From NCBI RefSeq assembly GCF_024868665.1, contig NC_079891.1, positions 26,649,525 to 26,713,524 on the forward strand: 64,000 nt of DNA, given 5' to 3'. The translations under genes were made by a program, and so were the position numbers. This document shows, piece by piece, positions 21,260 to 50,001 of the stretch. Positions within the stretch are counted from its first letter, which is position 1, and each line of letters starts with the position of its first letter. The stretch is from Triplophysa rosa. Lineage: Eukaryota; Chordata; Actinopteri; Cypriniformes; Nemacheilidae. Below the pieces are notes generated by a model. That model was not told the origin of the DNA, did not search any database, and was given only the letters and a program-made list of their open reading frames with translations.

Positions 21260-23986
21260 ATGGGGTGGCACTCTCGAACACGAACTCTTCAAGTGTTTGA
21301 TACGGAGTTAAGCGCCGATACCGTGGAGTGGTGTCCCATACCGGAATGGTCTCATGTTTTGGCGTGTGGGACCTACCAACTTCAAAAAAGCGATGAGAAG
21401 GTATTACAAAGATGATGATTTCATTTTATTAGGTGGTGTTAACCATTAATATAAATTAGTTTATGTAGCCAAGTGCTAAATAGGGGTTTTGTTCATAGAC
21501 TGCAGAAGGTTCTGCTGCACCGAACAGAATAGGTCGACTTTTTCTGTTCCATTATAACACACAGCGATCGTTCAGCCCTCCACTCACAGAGACTCAACGA
21601 ATAGACACCCCTGCTATACTGGATCTGAAGTGGTAAGTGAATCATCACATAACTGTTGTATTTATTATGTAAATTCTACTCATTAAAGTTTGATTCACAC
21701 CTCCTTAGTTATAAAAATGAGCCATGGTTTTACTACAGTAACCTGTGATGTTTGTAGTAAAACCAAAGTAACCACAAATGTATCATTGCCTTACTGCAGC
21801 AACCATAGCAAACCATTAACTATGACATTTGTAGTAAAACTATGGTAATACAACTGGTAATCATGCAAAAAACATTACTACACAAATACTACTAAAAAAA
21901 TATATTTTTGTATTAGATGAGTTTTTATTGTTGTTATGTTATGTTACCTGTAATGTTTTTTTTTCTTTAGGTGTCATGTACCTATATCAGAAAGACCACT
22001 CTTGGGTATGGCCACTGCTGGAGGAGAAATCCAGCTGTACAAACTCACAGAGCCTCAGGTGATTCATTGAATTCTAGTGTAACTCAGTATTTGAATGTTT
22101 TCATTGCTGTGTTTGTGGTATATTAAGTATTTTCTGCTGTGTCTGTCTGGACTGTGCCTCCAGTAGCAGGTCACTTGTGATCTGGAATGTGAATCGTGCA
22201 CAGTGTTGGGTCCTGACAGGCTGGCTTTATCATTAGACTGGTCTACAGGGAGAGGCGACAGGTGAGGTGTTGTCATAACTGATGTTTTGCCATTGCTCTG
22301 TATAAAATGTATAATTTCTTATAATGCTACTGTTCTATATTTGTAGCAGTGATGTACGTGTCGTGTCCAGTGACTCCACTGGTTCTCTAACAGTGCTGTC
22401 TCTGGGTGAAGCAAGTTTAACTGCTGTGTGTCAGTGGAAAGCTCACGACTATGAGGCTTGGATCTCAGCATTTAGTTACTGGGATACTCAGGTTCTTTTT
22501 TCAGGTGAGAGAAATAAGACAGTTTTATACATATGTTAAAGCTGCATACAGTATTTTATTAACATTAGATATTTTATTTCTAACATTTATTCGACAATAT
22601 TATTGCTGTTTGCCTTTTTTTAAGGTGGTGATGACTGCAAACTAAAGGGCTGGGATCTAAGAATGGGTCCCTCTTCACCTACCTTTACCAGCAAAAGGTG
22701 AGATGTGCTTATCTTCTTTTAAACTTAAAGGAACAGTTCACCCAAAATTTACTTTTTTCCTTTGTTTACTCACCCTCAAGTTTTTCCAAGTCTGTATACA
22801 TTTCTCTGATTTTTCCTACTATGGTAGTCAGTGGTGGCCAAGAACTGTTAGGTTACAAGCATTCTTCCAAATATCTTTCTCTGTGTTCATCAGAACAATG
22901 AAACTTACCAGAATTGGAACAAACAACTCCAGGGTGAGTAAATGATAGAATGTTCATTTTTGGGTGAACTGTCCCTTTAACTACTTTTATTTGACCCTTT
23001 ATTCTTTCACCTTTTGACCAGGGGCCTCATGTATAACTTTTCATAGATTTGTGCATGCATAGTTTATTTTTTAAACCCCAAATATGTTATTTTAGGGTTA
23101 TTGTAAATAAATATTGCTCTCCTCCTGTCACACAGACACACTATGGGAGTGTGCAGTATACATAGTAATCCCCATCGAGAGCACATAGTAGCCACTGGAA
23201 GGTAAGTGGCTTCTGCACAAGTGGTCAGAAACCCAATATCCTGCGTGCTTTCATGTACAAATGCATGTTTTTGTCCCTCTCAGCTATGATGAGAACGTGT
23301 TGCTCTGGGATGGGAGGAATATGAAACAGCCCTTGAGTGAGACTGCTGTTGGTGGGGGTGTTTGGAGACTCAAGTGGCACCCCAGTCAAGAGCACCTGTT
23401 GCTAGCTGCGTGTATGCATAATGATTTTCATATTCTCCACTGCCAGCAAGCTATGGGTGAGAATTCTTTCTACTAAACTTCTTCCTGTCTGTACACAAAT
23501 TTATTGACCCTTTGAAAATGGTAGATTTGCATTATTCAGTTTTTTCCTCCTTATGTTTTTTCAGATGGACAAGATGCACCATGTCCTGTCCTGTCTTCCT
23601 ATATTCTACATAACTCTTTAGCATATGGAGCGGACTGGTCTCGAGTCCCCCTCAGCAACTCTGCTCCCCCTTCTCCTCATGAGCCACCCCAAACCAGCGC
23701 TGGGCTCTCAGAGTCTCTAGGTCACCTCAGGATCCAGTATGAATCTCCCACTGCCAGCTTTGACACGTCCCTGGAGGATGACTCAGGACGGTACATTCCA
23801 GAACACTTCTCTTTACCAGAGAAAAGTTCAGCTCCAGATAGCCTCCCTTTCTCTGCTAAAGACTCCCAGTCTCTGTCCTGTGTGCTGGCTACCTGCTCCT
23901 TCTACGATCACATGCTGCATGTTTGGAGATGGGACTGGAGCCCAGAGGAAAGACGGGGAGAGTCTGATCCTGACCCCTGTTCCTGA
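21260..23986 (+). CDS. dph7: Diphthine methyltransferase (DPH7/WDR85), WD-repeat protein
   Basis: DPH7 is a cytosolic WD40 protein that removes the methyl ester from methylated diphthine on elongation factor 2, the step before final amidation to diphthamide. Nine exons give 448 residues, close to the human 452: 21260-21400, 21499-21632, 21971-22058, 22167-22261, 22350-22504, 22625-22697, 23136-23201, 23284-23456, 23565-23986. Family landmarks are [13 protein letters not shown] and ACGTYQL in exon 1, [13 protein letters not shown] in exon 5, [18 protein letters not shown] and [10 protein letters not shown] in exon 8, and [13 protein letters not shown] near the C-terminus; several are WD-blade ends. 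Exon 4 must use the downstream AG of CAGTAGCAG, because the upstream one would add an in-frame stop. Exon 5 has two in-frame acceptors three bases apart. A poly(A) signal, AATAAA, lies at 24102-24107. Confidence 0.95.
22729..22976. repeat. TTAA-flanked fold-back MITE in dph7 intron 6
   Basis: The left end is AGGAACAGTTCACCC and the right end is GGGTGAACTGTCCCT, each bordered by TTAA (22725-22728, 22977-22980). It belongs to the same family as the element at 2645-3046 and is shorter, about 250 bases. Confidence 0.7.
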
Positions 23987-24487
23987 AACCCTTCCTGCTT
24001 CTGTTATGAATGACATGCTGCTCTGTTAAAACTTATTTTAAACTATACATTCATAAGGGGACCTTTAGTAGTGTCCTGCTGCTATTTACAGTATTGCTTT
24101 GAAATAAAGATATCTCAAAACTGCATATATTTAAACAAAGTGACATTATGTGATTATATATTTTAGCAAGAAAACATCTTTCAGTATTTAGTTTCGCATC
24201 GAGGAGAGACCATTTATAACAAAATGCAATTTGTACAAATAAACCCATCTTTAAATCAAAGTGTACTGTATACATTTATGACTTTCGTAAAAGCAGTTTT
24301 ACATAAGTCAGTTTTATTACCACAATACTGACTTAACTGGAATAAATAACATTTCTAAAGTAAAGTAAGGGCCGAGTATGAATGAGTTTAATCTTTAATG
24401 ACTTCAGTTTGTGGACAGAGTTAACAAAACATCACAATTGCGAACATAAAACAAAAGCAGTCCATTGCAAATTTCTGAAATGCAGAC

Positions 24488-24895
24488 TTAGCGAGCAAAG
24501 TTCTTGGGGTACAATTTTAACAACTTTCCCTCCTGTGTTTTCTCCAATCCATATTTCTCAAGATTGTCCTCACTGAAAACCCCCTCCTCAATGTCTCTCT
24601 CGATCTGTGGTGCCACCACCTGACTGAAGAGCGACTCTGGAGTAATGGGCTGCTCCGTCCCTTGTGGGGTCTTGTATGATACATAGGGTTTCAGGTTAAA
24701 GCCCTCCAAGTTGGGCACCACGAACTCAGGTATCATGGCCCGAATGGGTATGAATTTTCTGCTGGAGGTCAGGACTCCAGTGGGTCTGGCGCCTCGGCTT
24801 TTGTAGAAAGTTCTGGGCCCTCGTTTGCTCGTGAACTCCGCCATTCTGTCAGCTCCTCTCACGAGCCCGCGCGTCAGTGCTGACAGGACCCCCAT
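24488..24895 (-). CDS. mrpl41: Mitochondrial large-subunit ribosomal protein L41
   Basis: MRPL41 is a nuclear-encoded component of the mitochondrial 39S (large) ribosomal subunit. The frame is one uninterrupted coding exon of 135 residues; human MRPL41 has 137. Matching segments are LVRGADRM then TSKRGPRTF at the N-terminus, [19 protein letters not shown] in the middle and [20 protein letters not shown] near the end. The N-terminal region is basic, as expected for mitochondrial import. The base run just 5' of the ATG (reading CATTGCCGTAG on the minus strand) looks like a splice acceptor, so a non-coding first exon lies upstream, probably at 25439. A minus-strand AATAAA is present as TTTATT at 24313-24318. 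The gene converges with dph7 and diverges from pnpla7. Confidence 0.95.
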   Translation of the reverse strand: MGVLSALTRGLVRGADRMAEFTSKRGPRTFYKSRGARPTGVLTSSRKFIPIRAMIPEFVVPNLEGFNLKPYVSYKTPQGTEQPITPESLFSQVVAPQIERDIEEGVFSEDNLEKYGLEKTQEGKLLKLYPKNFAR

Positions 24896-25438
24896 CTACG
24901 GCAATGACATTTATTAGAAAAAATCCATACTGTCCGTATGCCCAAGAATCCATTATTGGCCATTATAAATATGTGTATAATTGATATATAATGAATGAAC
25001 GTAAATGTACTATCTTTTAATTATTCTGACAGAAATCTGGGTTGCTATGGTGAGGATCTTACTACAGGTGAACCAGAGCTTCACGTGCAGTAAGTAACGT
25101 AACGTTAGTAGTTAGCTGGCTACGTGGTTAGCATGAACACTTGCGATATTAAATCATAAAAACACAAGAAATTATCATGCATGTTTGTATACACACGAAA
25201 TCGAAATGAATGGTAATAACATAACGTTATATTCCTTTATAAATGTTACGTTACAATCATTTGGATGTCGTCTCACTTTACTCCAAAACATTCTTGCTTC
25301 AGCAAAAATGATTAATAAAATATGCAACCAAACCAGTTTACGTCATTTTCCCGAAGTCGTATTAAATAATAAAAACAGACCACAAAAGGGATATAAACTA
25401 GTAAAATGCCATGTAGAAATCAATAAAAAAGCACTCAC

Positions 25439-25500
25439 CTTGAACAGTATGCTCAAAAAAGCCCTGCTCTGTTCCCACGTTCCACGTGTGAAAGAAGACT
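25439..25500 (-). other. Probable non-coding first exon of mrpl41
   Basis: On the minus strand a strong donor, CAAG followed by GTGAGTGC, sits at the 25439/25438 boundary, and the mrpl41 coding exon begins directly after an acceptor-like AG. Joining the two leaves the start codon at the very beginning of exon 2. The 5' limit near 25500 is a guess; transcript data would set it. Confidence 0.45.
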
Positions 25501-25680
25501 ACAGTGGTTGGTCAGATTAACTCAGAGGCAGCCAATAGGAGCTGTGAATACTGAATAGAGGATTTGGGGGCACTGACATTTTGAATGGAATCCCTGGGAG
25601 ACTGTGATTGAAGTGCATTGAGAGTGAGAAAAACAGAGTTGTGTAACGCCGTTCAGTAGGTGTCTTTCTATTTTCCTTTT
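25501..25680. promoter_or_regulatory. Probable shared promoter region of mrpl41 and pnpla7
   Basis: mrpl41 is transcribed leftward from about here, and pnpla7 must start somewhere between here and 27507, because its ATG follows a splice acceptor (CTGTTAG at 27501-27507). The nearest sensible place for the pnpla7 non-coding first exon is this segment, where CAGTAGGT at about 25656 resembles a weak donor. Inference only. Confidence 0.3.
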
Positions 25681-26149
25681 ATTTATTTACATTACTTGCA
25701 TGTGGAATGTCAGCATTATACGGTCATATAATGTTTTTAACAATCTTGTTATTTACTGTGATTGACAACTCAGTGTGTCTGATTGCAAGAGCGTGTTCCA
25801 GCCTGGGCTTGTGTAAACAGCAGTACCGTGTTTACCTCTCTAACCCAGAGCCACATTAACTCAAGCAGTCCACTCTAACGTAAACAAACAAAAACAACTT
25901 TTATTGCTATAGTTCTACTTTGCGCGACAGTTTAACCTGCGTGAAGTGTTTGACTCTTCCAATGGGAGAGGGGACTCGTAAATAACATGACATGGTGTCA
26001 GATTGCAGTATGGGGAGTCTGGTAATATCAGATGGATTTCCTTATTCAGGGTGTGCAGGAATCCATCATACTGCTGTTTCTTTTGTAGTTTGTAAGATAT
26101 TATCATGTTTCACTGTAAAAATTTGTTTAATACAAATATCCTACCTTAA

Positions 26150-26420
26150 AGGGACTTACATCCAAAAAGAAAAAAAAGGTCATTATTTATTCACTCTTAT
26201 GTCGTTCGAAACCAGTGTATGACTCTGTTCTGTGGAACACATAAGAATATATTTTCAGAAAGTTCTCAGTGGTTTATTCTCATATAATGTCATCGGGTCC
26301 AATAATGTTTGGTTTGGCTATCAACATTCCACAATATCTCTGTTTGTTCTGCAGAAAGTCATAACGGTTTGCAATGACACGAGGTTGAATGAATGGTGAG
26401 AGAATTTCTGAACTATCCCT
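26150..26420. repeat. TTAA-flanked fold-back MITE upstream of the pnpla7 start codon
   Basis: AGGGACTTACATCC at the left and GAACTATCCCT at the right are each bordered by TTAA (26146-26149, 26421-26424). The left terminus has drifted from the family form. Non-coding. Confidence 0.55.
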
Positions 26421-26529
26421 TTAAGATGTCATTTACATGAACAGTATGTAGAACAGAATGCAGATCACACTGTGACTTGACAGTTACATTGTGTATTATG
26501 ATTTTTACTGTATGTGTGTTTTGGATTGG

Positions 26530-27393
26530 TGCACAAACAATCAACATAGTTAATGCATTATTAGCTAACATGAACTAATACATGAAATGATACAATACTA
26601 ATAACATGGAACAATACTCATTATACATAATTCTTCAGCATTAATACATCTATAAGTCGTTAACATTAGTTAATGCGCAGTGAACTAATATTAACAATGA
26701 TATTTGTGTTAACTAACGTTAACAAAAACAGATGCTGAAAAACTTTATTGCTAGTTCATGTGAGCTAATGCATTTGGGTCAAAGACGTTAATATGTCAGC
26801 ATCAAAATAAATTTACAAAAGTGATTTTATGTCCATAGAAAGCACATTAAATGTAATTAAACGGTTTCAACTAAGGTTTTTTTTTGGAGAATAAAATGTC
26901 AAAATGTGGTTGAAATAATGTTACATTGTCATTCAGTGTAGCACAATATTTATGTAGAAAATCAAACAACATGCTTATTCTAACATGTACATATTAAAAC
27001 GTATAAATAATAATGCAGCATATTACATTTAATTGTGCTTTTAAATGAGTAAAAAAATTCTTATTGACAAATGGGCAAAACCCATAGGACAGTGGCAAAT
27101 TTAATTAACATTTGGGGTGAAAGTAATTAGTCTTTTAATATGTCATAAATTGATTTTTGTTATAAATATGCCTGGCAAGATTGTTACACCGAATTACATT
27201 TTAGTGGGCATCTTTTGTAAATCAAGGAAAAATGTATGATATTTATTTTTTGCTCAGAAAAACAACAAAAAAATGCAATTAAATCAACAATTTAAAGCAG
27301 TATTACACTTATTGTTTTTATGCTTCAACCATTTTTCGTCTTTGACCCATCTACTCATGTTAACAAATACAACCTTACTGTGAAGTGTTACTA
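26530..27393. repeat. Dispersed AT-rich repeat shared with the right end of the window
   Basis: The right end (ATGTTAACAAATACAACCTTACTGTGAAGTGTTAC at about 27357-27391, given here only to mark its position) is the reverse complement of the left end of the repeat at 63058. The left end carries TTAATGCATTA and GCTAACATGAAC, which recur near 63635. So the same family is present twice in opposite orientation. It does not encode a recognisable protein. Confidence 0.5.
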
Positions 27394-27509
27394 AATTTGC
27401 TTTATGGGTCTTTATTAAGCAGCTATTTCACACAAACTGTGAATTCAAGTAATTATGAAATACAAAGTGTGTGTGAAGTGAAATTTCCATTTCTTTCTAT
27501 CTGTTAGAT

Positions 27510-42976
<15,467 letters not shown>

Positions 42977-45900
42977 CCTCAAATATCTTCATTTGAATCA
43001 GTTTTTAATTTCAGGTTTAACTTTAGCAGTCTATTTTTAATTTTCTGCCTCTGAGGCCACTAATAATTTACTACAACAAAATACTGCCTGTTTTTCCTTT
43101 ACTATCGGAGTCAATAATGAAAGTATTTTACATTTAATTTCTCATGCAAGTTGTCAATGCAATCACAACAGTCTGACTGTGTGAAAAGCTGTTTTAAGCT
43201 TAAATTAATAATCACTGTATAAAAAGGTTGTTTTAATATTTAAAAAATAGTTTACAATCTTAGAACAGAAGAATAAGCTATGAAAAGTAACCGTGAATGA
43301 CATTTTGATTCCAGTGTTCACAGCAATTTATATGTAGTTACAGCTCATATGCAGATGTAATGTGTGGTGGTGTTGCTCCTGTGTGAGGATTATGAGCTAA
43401 TCGTGGATTGAATGAAGCTGTTACTAGTCTCTCTCTAGTCTCATTTTATTTGGTCCATTAAAAGTTAAATGTTGTCTGAATCCTTCAGTCTTTGTTTAAT
43501 ACTAGATACCTGCAGTTATTTAACTACCTTTGTACCATTGTCTAAGCTGTGGGCAGCATTTTTATTAGACAATTTTTTCCCTGCACATTCTTCATGCTGC
43601 AGACTAAACTGAAGAGCTATTACTGGATGTAATCGGGACAGTCTCTATTTGCATTTAAAAGATTAAAAATGAATCTATAGAGGTAGCCTTATTTTTCTGT
43701 TGTTATAAGTCCTCTCTTGTGTACTCATTTATTTTATGTGCTGTTCAAGTGAATTAGAGGCATATGAATCCAACAAAAAATGCAACAATGCAGATAAACC
43801 CCCGCCAGGGTTAAATTTGTTTAGAGCACATTGGACATGGACGTAATATTAAAGGAATGGTTTACCTTCAAAATGAAAATTCTGTCATTATTTACTCACC
43901 CTTTGTCATTTCAAACTTGTATGACTTTCTTTCATCAGGCGAACACAAAAGATATTTTGGAAAATGTTGGTAACCAAAAAAACCGTTGTCACGCAGGTTT
44001 AAAATGACAACATGGTGAGTAAATGATTACAGAATTTTCATTTTGAAGGTGAACTATTCCTTAAAAAAAAAATGTTTTCAGTTCAGTGTTAAGAAAAAAT
44101 CGTATACTATTAATAATTAAGTTACATTTATTCTGAGAATCTGTAAACTGATGTGTGTCATTATTTTAGGATAGAGTCATATATGGTCTGCGGAGAAATA
44201 TTATATTAGCCACAGAACATCCTCGCGTACAAATCTGTGAAAAAACGTGGGATGGATACAAATAAATGAAGTGTTCTCCTGTGCTGTAGATGGCGCTCTC
44301 TCCTGCGCTAATGAAAACAAACGCGTGCTAATTATTTTTGATAAGTAATAGTTCTTTATTCTGCTAACAAACTCATCTTATTGCCGTTTAAGACTTAGAA
44401 TACAGTGACTAGGTTGTTTGAACTACTTTTATAAAACTTTTGCTGTGCATTTGGTGCAGTGTTAAAATATAAGAATAAAATACAGATTTGGAGTGACATA
44501 AGGGTGAGTAAATGATTTTTCGTCGTATTTGTACTTTTTATTTGTCAATAATGTTGAATTGAGTGTTTAGACTTAAAGCTTCATCCTGTGTACTAACAAC
44601 AACAGTTGCATGGGATGTAGCAGTTAGTTGGAGACATCTTGTAGCATTTATGTGGTGGTTTTTATAAACAAGTGTAGTGGATCATCTGTCCATGTGTGGA
44701 TACAGATTCAACGTTACAGCATTCTACGTCACATCATGGCCCATATGCACTGTATGTGTTATGTAGGATGCACATATATCTCATATATGAGGACAGGATG
44801 CTATGTGGGGGAATATTGGCATATCATTTTTCATGTTCAGCATTAAGTGATATTTTTAATGCTTTACTAAGAATGACGCCTTGTCAATTCTAGTGCCACT
44901 TCCTTTTATATGAAATGTTAAAAAACATTTATTAAACCTGTGTCTGTTGCTACAGAAATGGCACTTGTTGGTGAAAATAGATGAAGGTTTTTAATTAACT
45001 CTGGAAGTAATTAAACCCCACACAGACTTCCTTATGTGGCTCACCACTCACCTCGACTCTCATTTGGCACCTTTTAGCAGTCAGACACACTTTGCTGCTT
45101 ATAGACCTGCATGTAATTTACTATAATGTGCTGGTCAGACCTCCTCTTTTTGATTTGGTTGCTTTAGGTTGTAAATTTCCAAATGGGTTCAAGCTAAACA
45201 TGCGGGAAACACATTTTACGATCTGTAATGATAAACTGATGGGCATTACTTACCCAGCCTTCCGGACTCTAGTTTATATGCTGTTGTAAAATTCAGTTCT
45301 GAGAGAAGAAATGCCAGTCTAGACGCAAAGTGGTAAAACTGACGTGTTAATTGCAGGCATCAAACTTATATCAGGCTCTGTTTATTTAAAAAAGCAATGT
45401 TAAGTTTTCAGCGGCATCTAGTGGTGAGATTGCAATTTGCAACCAACTACTTACTCCACCCCTCACCCCTCCCTTTCAAAGCACTAAGGTGGCTGACACA
45501 GAACTAAGATGTGGTCTCGTTGCACTTTCGCTTCTTTGCCGAAGGAGATACTGCATTACACTTCTGTACCATTATGAAATTAAGGCAGTTATGTCTGAAG
45601 ATCTGTCTTTGTCTTTAATAATAATGTTTGTTGTTTTTTATTTTAATTTTAATTAATTAACTTATTTTATTTTTTATTTCATTATATATAGTTTTTATTT
45701 TATTTAACATAAATTCAAAATATCTTGGTTGCTGTTATGTCCACCTTTATTACTGTCTTCTTGTGTGAATTATGCATTTTGAAAAGTTAAAGTATTATTA
45801 TATTATTAAAAATAAAGCCATAAAACTTCACATAATAATTATACTTAATAAAGTATAAACATATTTGAGAATATGTTGCAGGACAGTGCCACTCTTCTTT

Positions 45901-46409
45901 ATCGCATACCATAAGTCACTGTACTGCCTGCACCTGTTCCTCACATTTGGCTTCAGAAGTCTTTGTTGTTGTTTTTTACCGCTAGGTGGCAGCACACTCC
46001 AGATGTATGTGTTGGGATAAGCTCTCCTCTGAGTCTTGACATCTGGACTCACGCCAGCACAGCTCATGCACCCTGCCTCACCTCTATCCCTCTCCCACCC
46101 CTGATCTATTCAATCGCAGAGGATATTAGGTCTTTATGATTCCTCATGACATTTCTAACACCCGTCAGAAGCATGGGGGATGGTACCAGTGAGGGAAAGA
46201 GGGACTGCTTTGTGTTCACTTAATTACAGCGCTAACATTTCTGTCTCTATATTTGGTTTGCTTCACCATCCATACCATCTCCCGGCAGAACCTTCAACTC
46301 CCAAGGTTTTGGGAGTCAAAGTTTGCCCAAGGAAAAGTGGAAAATTTTAATCTGTGTCAAATAATGGCCAGATAGATCAGAACTTTTCCACCTGGGATAT
46401 CTCTACCCA
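42977..46409 (+). other. pnpla7 3' untranslated region and repeat-rich flank, copy 1
   Basis: No gene is seen here. AT-rich sequence follows the pnpla7 stop; possible poly(A) signals include ATTAAA near 43456 and 43660 and AATAAA near 44474. A TTAA-flanked fold-back MITE occupies 43853-44060. From about 45390 to 45590 lies an inverted copy of the repeat family found at 1106-1491 (GCGGCATCTAGTGGTGAG). The site CTTATATCAGG at about 45356 is the empty target of the Tc1-like element carried by copy 2. Confidence 0.5.
43853..44060. repeat. TTAA-flanked fold-back MITE, copy 1
   Basis: Left end AGGAATGGTTTACC, right end GGTGAACTATTCC, with TTAA at 43849-43852 and 44061-44064. It is a short member of the family found at 2645 and 29540 and is duplicated at 51843-52050. 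Confidence 0.65.
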
Positions 46410-46915
46410 CCCCGTATGGCATACCATTACAACACATTACCAAAATCAACGCAACCATACGCGCCAACCCGTTGGCTAAGGCTGTTATAGCCCCACTGGC
46501 TCCGTTAATGCAAGCTCAGTGCCCCCGGTCCCGTATGGCATAACATTACAACTATTACCAAAAAATCAACGCAACCATACGCGCCAACCCGTTGGCTAAG
46601 GCTGTTATAGCCCCACTGGCTCCGTTAATGCAAGCTCAGTGCCCCCGGTCCCGTATGGCATAACATTACAACACATTACCATAATGAGTAAACCATACCC
46701 TCGTCGCAACCATACACGCCAACCCGTTGGCTAAGGCTGTTATAGCCCCACTGGCTCCGTTAATGCAAGCTCAGTGCCCACGGTCCCGTATGGCATAACA
46801 TTACAACACATTACCATAATCTCGTCGCAACCATACAAGCCACCCCGTTGGCTAAGGCTGTTTTAGCCCCACTGGCAGCATTAATGTATGCTCAGTGCCC
46901 CCGGTTCCGTATGCC
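46410..46915. repeat. 120-base tandem array, copy 2
   Basis: GTATGGCATA-type blocks are at 46414, 46533, 46653, 46788 and 46909. The 135-base step before 46788 contains an extra ATGAGTAAACCATACCC. The number of units equals copy 1, but the variants within the inner units differ, so the arrays have changed independently. Confidence 0.8.
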
Positions 46916-47072
46916 ATACCATTCCAACACACAACACCATTTTATTACGTGGTCACTTGGCAGCCCATATTGCACCCTTCCGTTTCAACCACAGCCAGTG
47001 GCTGCTTCTCTCAGCAACAGTGGCAAGTTCTTTGACTACCATCCGTTGGGCCTGTCCTCTAATCCCCACTTT

Positions 47073-49960
47073 CTAAAGCAGCCTTGTAGTGGAATTGGAA
47101 ACAAAGCCCCTGCAGCCCACTTCCACCGGGAACACTTTCGCTGTCCATCCCCGATCTTCAGCCTCCGCTGCCAAGTTGGCATACCGGAGATTCTTTATTT
47201 CAAATGCTTCGTTAATGGCCTCTTCCCAAGGTACAGTCAACTCAACTATGAGGACTGTCCTACTGGAGCTGGACCACAGAACCATGTCCGGCCGCAGGTT
47301 GGTCGCTGCGATTTTCAAGGGGAAAGTAAGTCTGTGTTTAAATCAACTTGCATTTCCCAATCCCTGGCTATACTCAGCAGACCTGAATCTGGAGTTAAGG
47401 GCTTGGCCCACGGTTTCTGCCCCTCCCGAATAAAGGGTTGTCTTTTTAGCGAGTTAGCCTTGGCGTTTTGGGAGATGGCATTTGCTGCAACTCTCTTGGT
47501 CTCTACTGCTGCAGCCAAGCACTTTAGTACTTGATTGTGGCGCCATGTGTATCTCCCCTGTGTCAAGCTTCTTACAACCCACAAGAATATGTTTAAGGTT
47601 TGCTGGAGCTGCACATAGGTGGCAGGCTGGATCCTGTCCACACCAAACATGCAGATTTGTTGGTGAGGGCAGCACATCATATGTACCTCTTATGATAAAA
47701 CTTAGCCTGTTTGTTTCCATACTCCACAGCTCACTCCAAGTGATTTTGTGCCGTTCAATTCCTTCCCACCTCATCCAACGGCCTTGCTGGGCTTAAGAGA
47801 CCGCTCTGTTGCATCTACTTGCTTCCTCTTGACGCCGAACCTCCTCCACTACCAGGTGACACTGTTCCTTTGGTGTCGCTTTTCGCCACGTGGGTGTGGT
47901 TGATGCCAAACCAAGTCCCCCTCTGCCATGTTGAACTTGTCCCACGATGTCCTTATGTCTGAGGGCTGCCTTTGCATCTCCTACCGCTGTTGTTGGATTC
48001 CATTTCCTCCCTGTCGCTACTGTTGGAGCAGCATCTCTTACACAGGGATCACAGGATTCTTTGAGCGTCATCTCTATCCTTGTTTTGGTGCATTTATATT
48101 CCTCCACAAGGCTTGAAATGGGAAGAGAGAGAGCTCCATTCCTGTACAGCCTTATGTTGCTAAGGCATCTTGGTAGCCCAAGCCATTTCCTCACTTGTGT
48201 ACTCACCAATCTCTTCAGGTTATTGGTGTGAGACACTGTGAGCTCATACATTGAAATTGGCCACATCAGGCGTGGCAACAAGCCAACTTGGAAGCACCAG
48301 AGTTTCAGCTTCCCAGAAAGCGCTGTATTATTGATTTTCTTGAGTCCACTGGCTGTCTCTTGCTTGAGTTGTTCCACCTGTTTGGTGTCTTTAAGGTCTG
48401 CGGTGTACCACCGTCCAAGGCTTTTGATAGGCTTTTCCATGACCGTTGGTATGGGCTCACCCTTTATACAGAACCTGTCATTGGTAAGCCGGCCCTTGAC
48501 AATAGAAATGCTGCGGGATTTGCTGGGTTTGACCTCCATTTGTGCCCAGCTAATGTTCTCCTGGAGCTTATCCAGCAGCCGCTTTGTACATGCTTTGGTT
48601 GTTGTGATGGTTGTCATGTCATCCATGTATGCCCTGATTGGATGTAGGCGCAACCCATTTTTCAAACGTTCTCCTCCAACCACCCAACGCGATGCTCAGA
48701 TTATTATTTCCATTGCTATTGTGAAAGCCAGTGGTGAAATTGTGCAACCTGCCATTATGCCAACCTCCAGCTGTTGCCACGCGGTGGTACTATCCTGTGT
48801 GGTAATACAAGATTGGAGATCCTGAAAATATGCCTTATCAGCTTTGTTACCTGCTCAGGAACGTGGAAGAAGTCAAAGGCTGTCCACAGCAGCTCATGTG
48901 GCACTGATCCAAAGGCATTGGCAAGATCTAGAAAAAACACATGCAGGTCTTTCTTCTCCTTTTTTGCCATTTGCAACTGGTGCCAGATGATGTTAGCATG
49001 TTCCAAACATCCAGAGAAACCCCCTATGCCTGCCTTCTGCACTGAAGTGTCAATGAAGTTGTTTCTCTTCAGAAATCCTGAGAGTCTATTGGCCACAACG
49101 CTGAAGAAAATCTTACCTTCCACATTCAAGAGGCTAATTTGGCGAAACTGGTAAATAGTTGAAGAGTTTTTCTCCTTGGGGATCAGTATGACTCCTGCCC
49201 TTCTCCAGACCTTTGGTATCACCTGCTTTTTCCATGCCACAGCCATTAATCTCCAAAGGTACCTCAATACCCCAGGGGCTTTCTTGTAGAGCCTGTATGG
49301 TATACCGTTGGGTCCAGGAGCTGAAGCTGATCTTGCCCGTTTTACTGCACTCTCAACTTCGCTCCATTTAGGGGGCCTTGTGTCCATCTGGTGTTCTGGT
49401 AGTGTTGAAGATTTTATTGACCAAAATATAAAGGAATCATGTACACTTTACATTACTATTATAAATCTATCTCTACATAAGATCTGGTCTTTGTTAGCTC
49501 ATCTCTAGTCATAAATACCAGAGTCTTTGTTAGTAACCCCCCTCACCAGCTAGGAATGCTGAGATCAGACATCTGTTAAAGGTATCAGGGTAACCCCCAA
49601 TAACTTAGGTGTGTGTGTAAGGACACTATAAAGGTCTGCCCCCAACCAGGGTTGGGCAGTTGCATTGCAATCCAACTCGGCTTTGTTTCAACTTTGTGAG
49701 AATAAAGTCTAACTACTTTTGGTTTCAAAACCTTGACTCAAGAGTCGTTTCTTCGGAGCAAAAGAGGAAAAATCACAACAGTAGCTGAATTGGTGGCATG
49801 TCCTCTGGAATGGAGATTGGCGCATGCCTCTGATTGTCGAAATACATTTTCCGTAGGTGTTCCTCAAGATCTGTTATAGGTACTTTAAGGGTCCCAGATT
49901 TCTCCTTGCTTAAGATGCTACTGATGAACTTGTAAGGATCTTTGTAGAAAGCAGTCCTGG
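47073..49960 (-). pseudogene. Decayed pol gene of the retrotransposon, copy 2
   Basis: The same blocks as in copy 1: RT 49387-48755 and 48683-47793 (AYMDDM), CCHC knuckle 47774-47454, PD-type endonuclease 47318-47073, with the N-terminal RT stretch beyond the LTR up to about 49960. The translated blocks are identical to copy 1, including the disabling changes. Confidence 0.75.
49403..49780 (+). mobile_element. Solo LTR, copy 2
   Basis: The duplicate of 41414-41790, flanked by the same GTAG. It differs by a few substitutions and one extra C in a C run near 49545. Confidence 0.75.
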
Positions 49961-50001
49961 TTCACTCCTTCTTCTTATGTTTTTATTACGTCTTATGTTA
50001 G

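Larger units (their letters stand above)
46410..49965 (-). mobile_element. RLE-class non-LTR retrotransposon, copy 2
   Basis: It is the duplicate of the element at 38436-41975, with the same 5' truncation, the same frameshifts and the same interrupting LTR. It arrived by segmental duplication (or assembly), not by a second retrotransposition. Confidence 0.75.
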
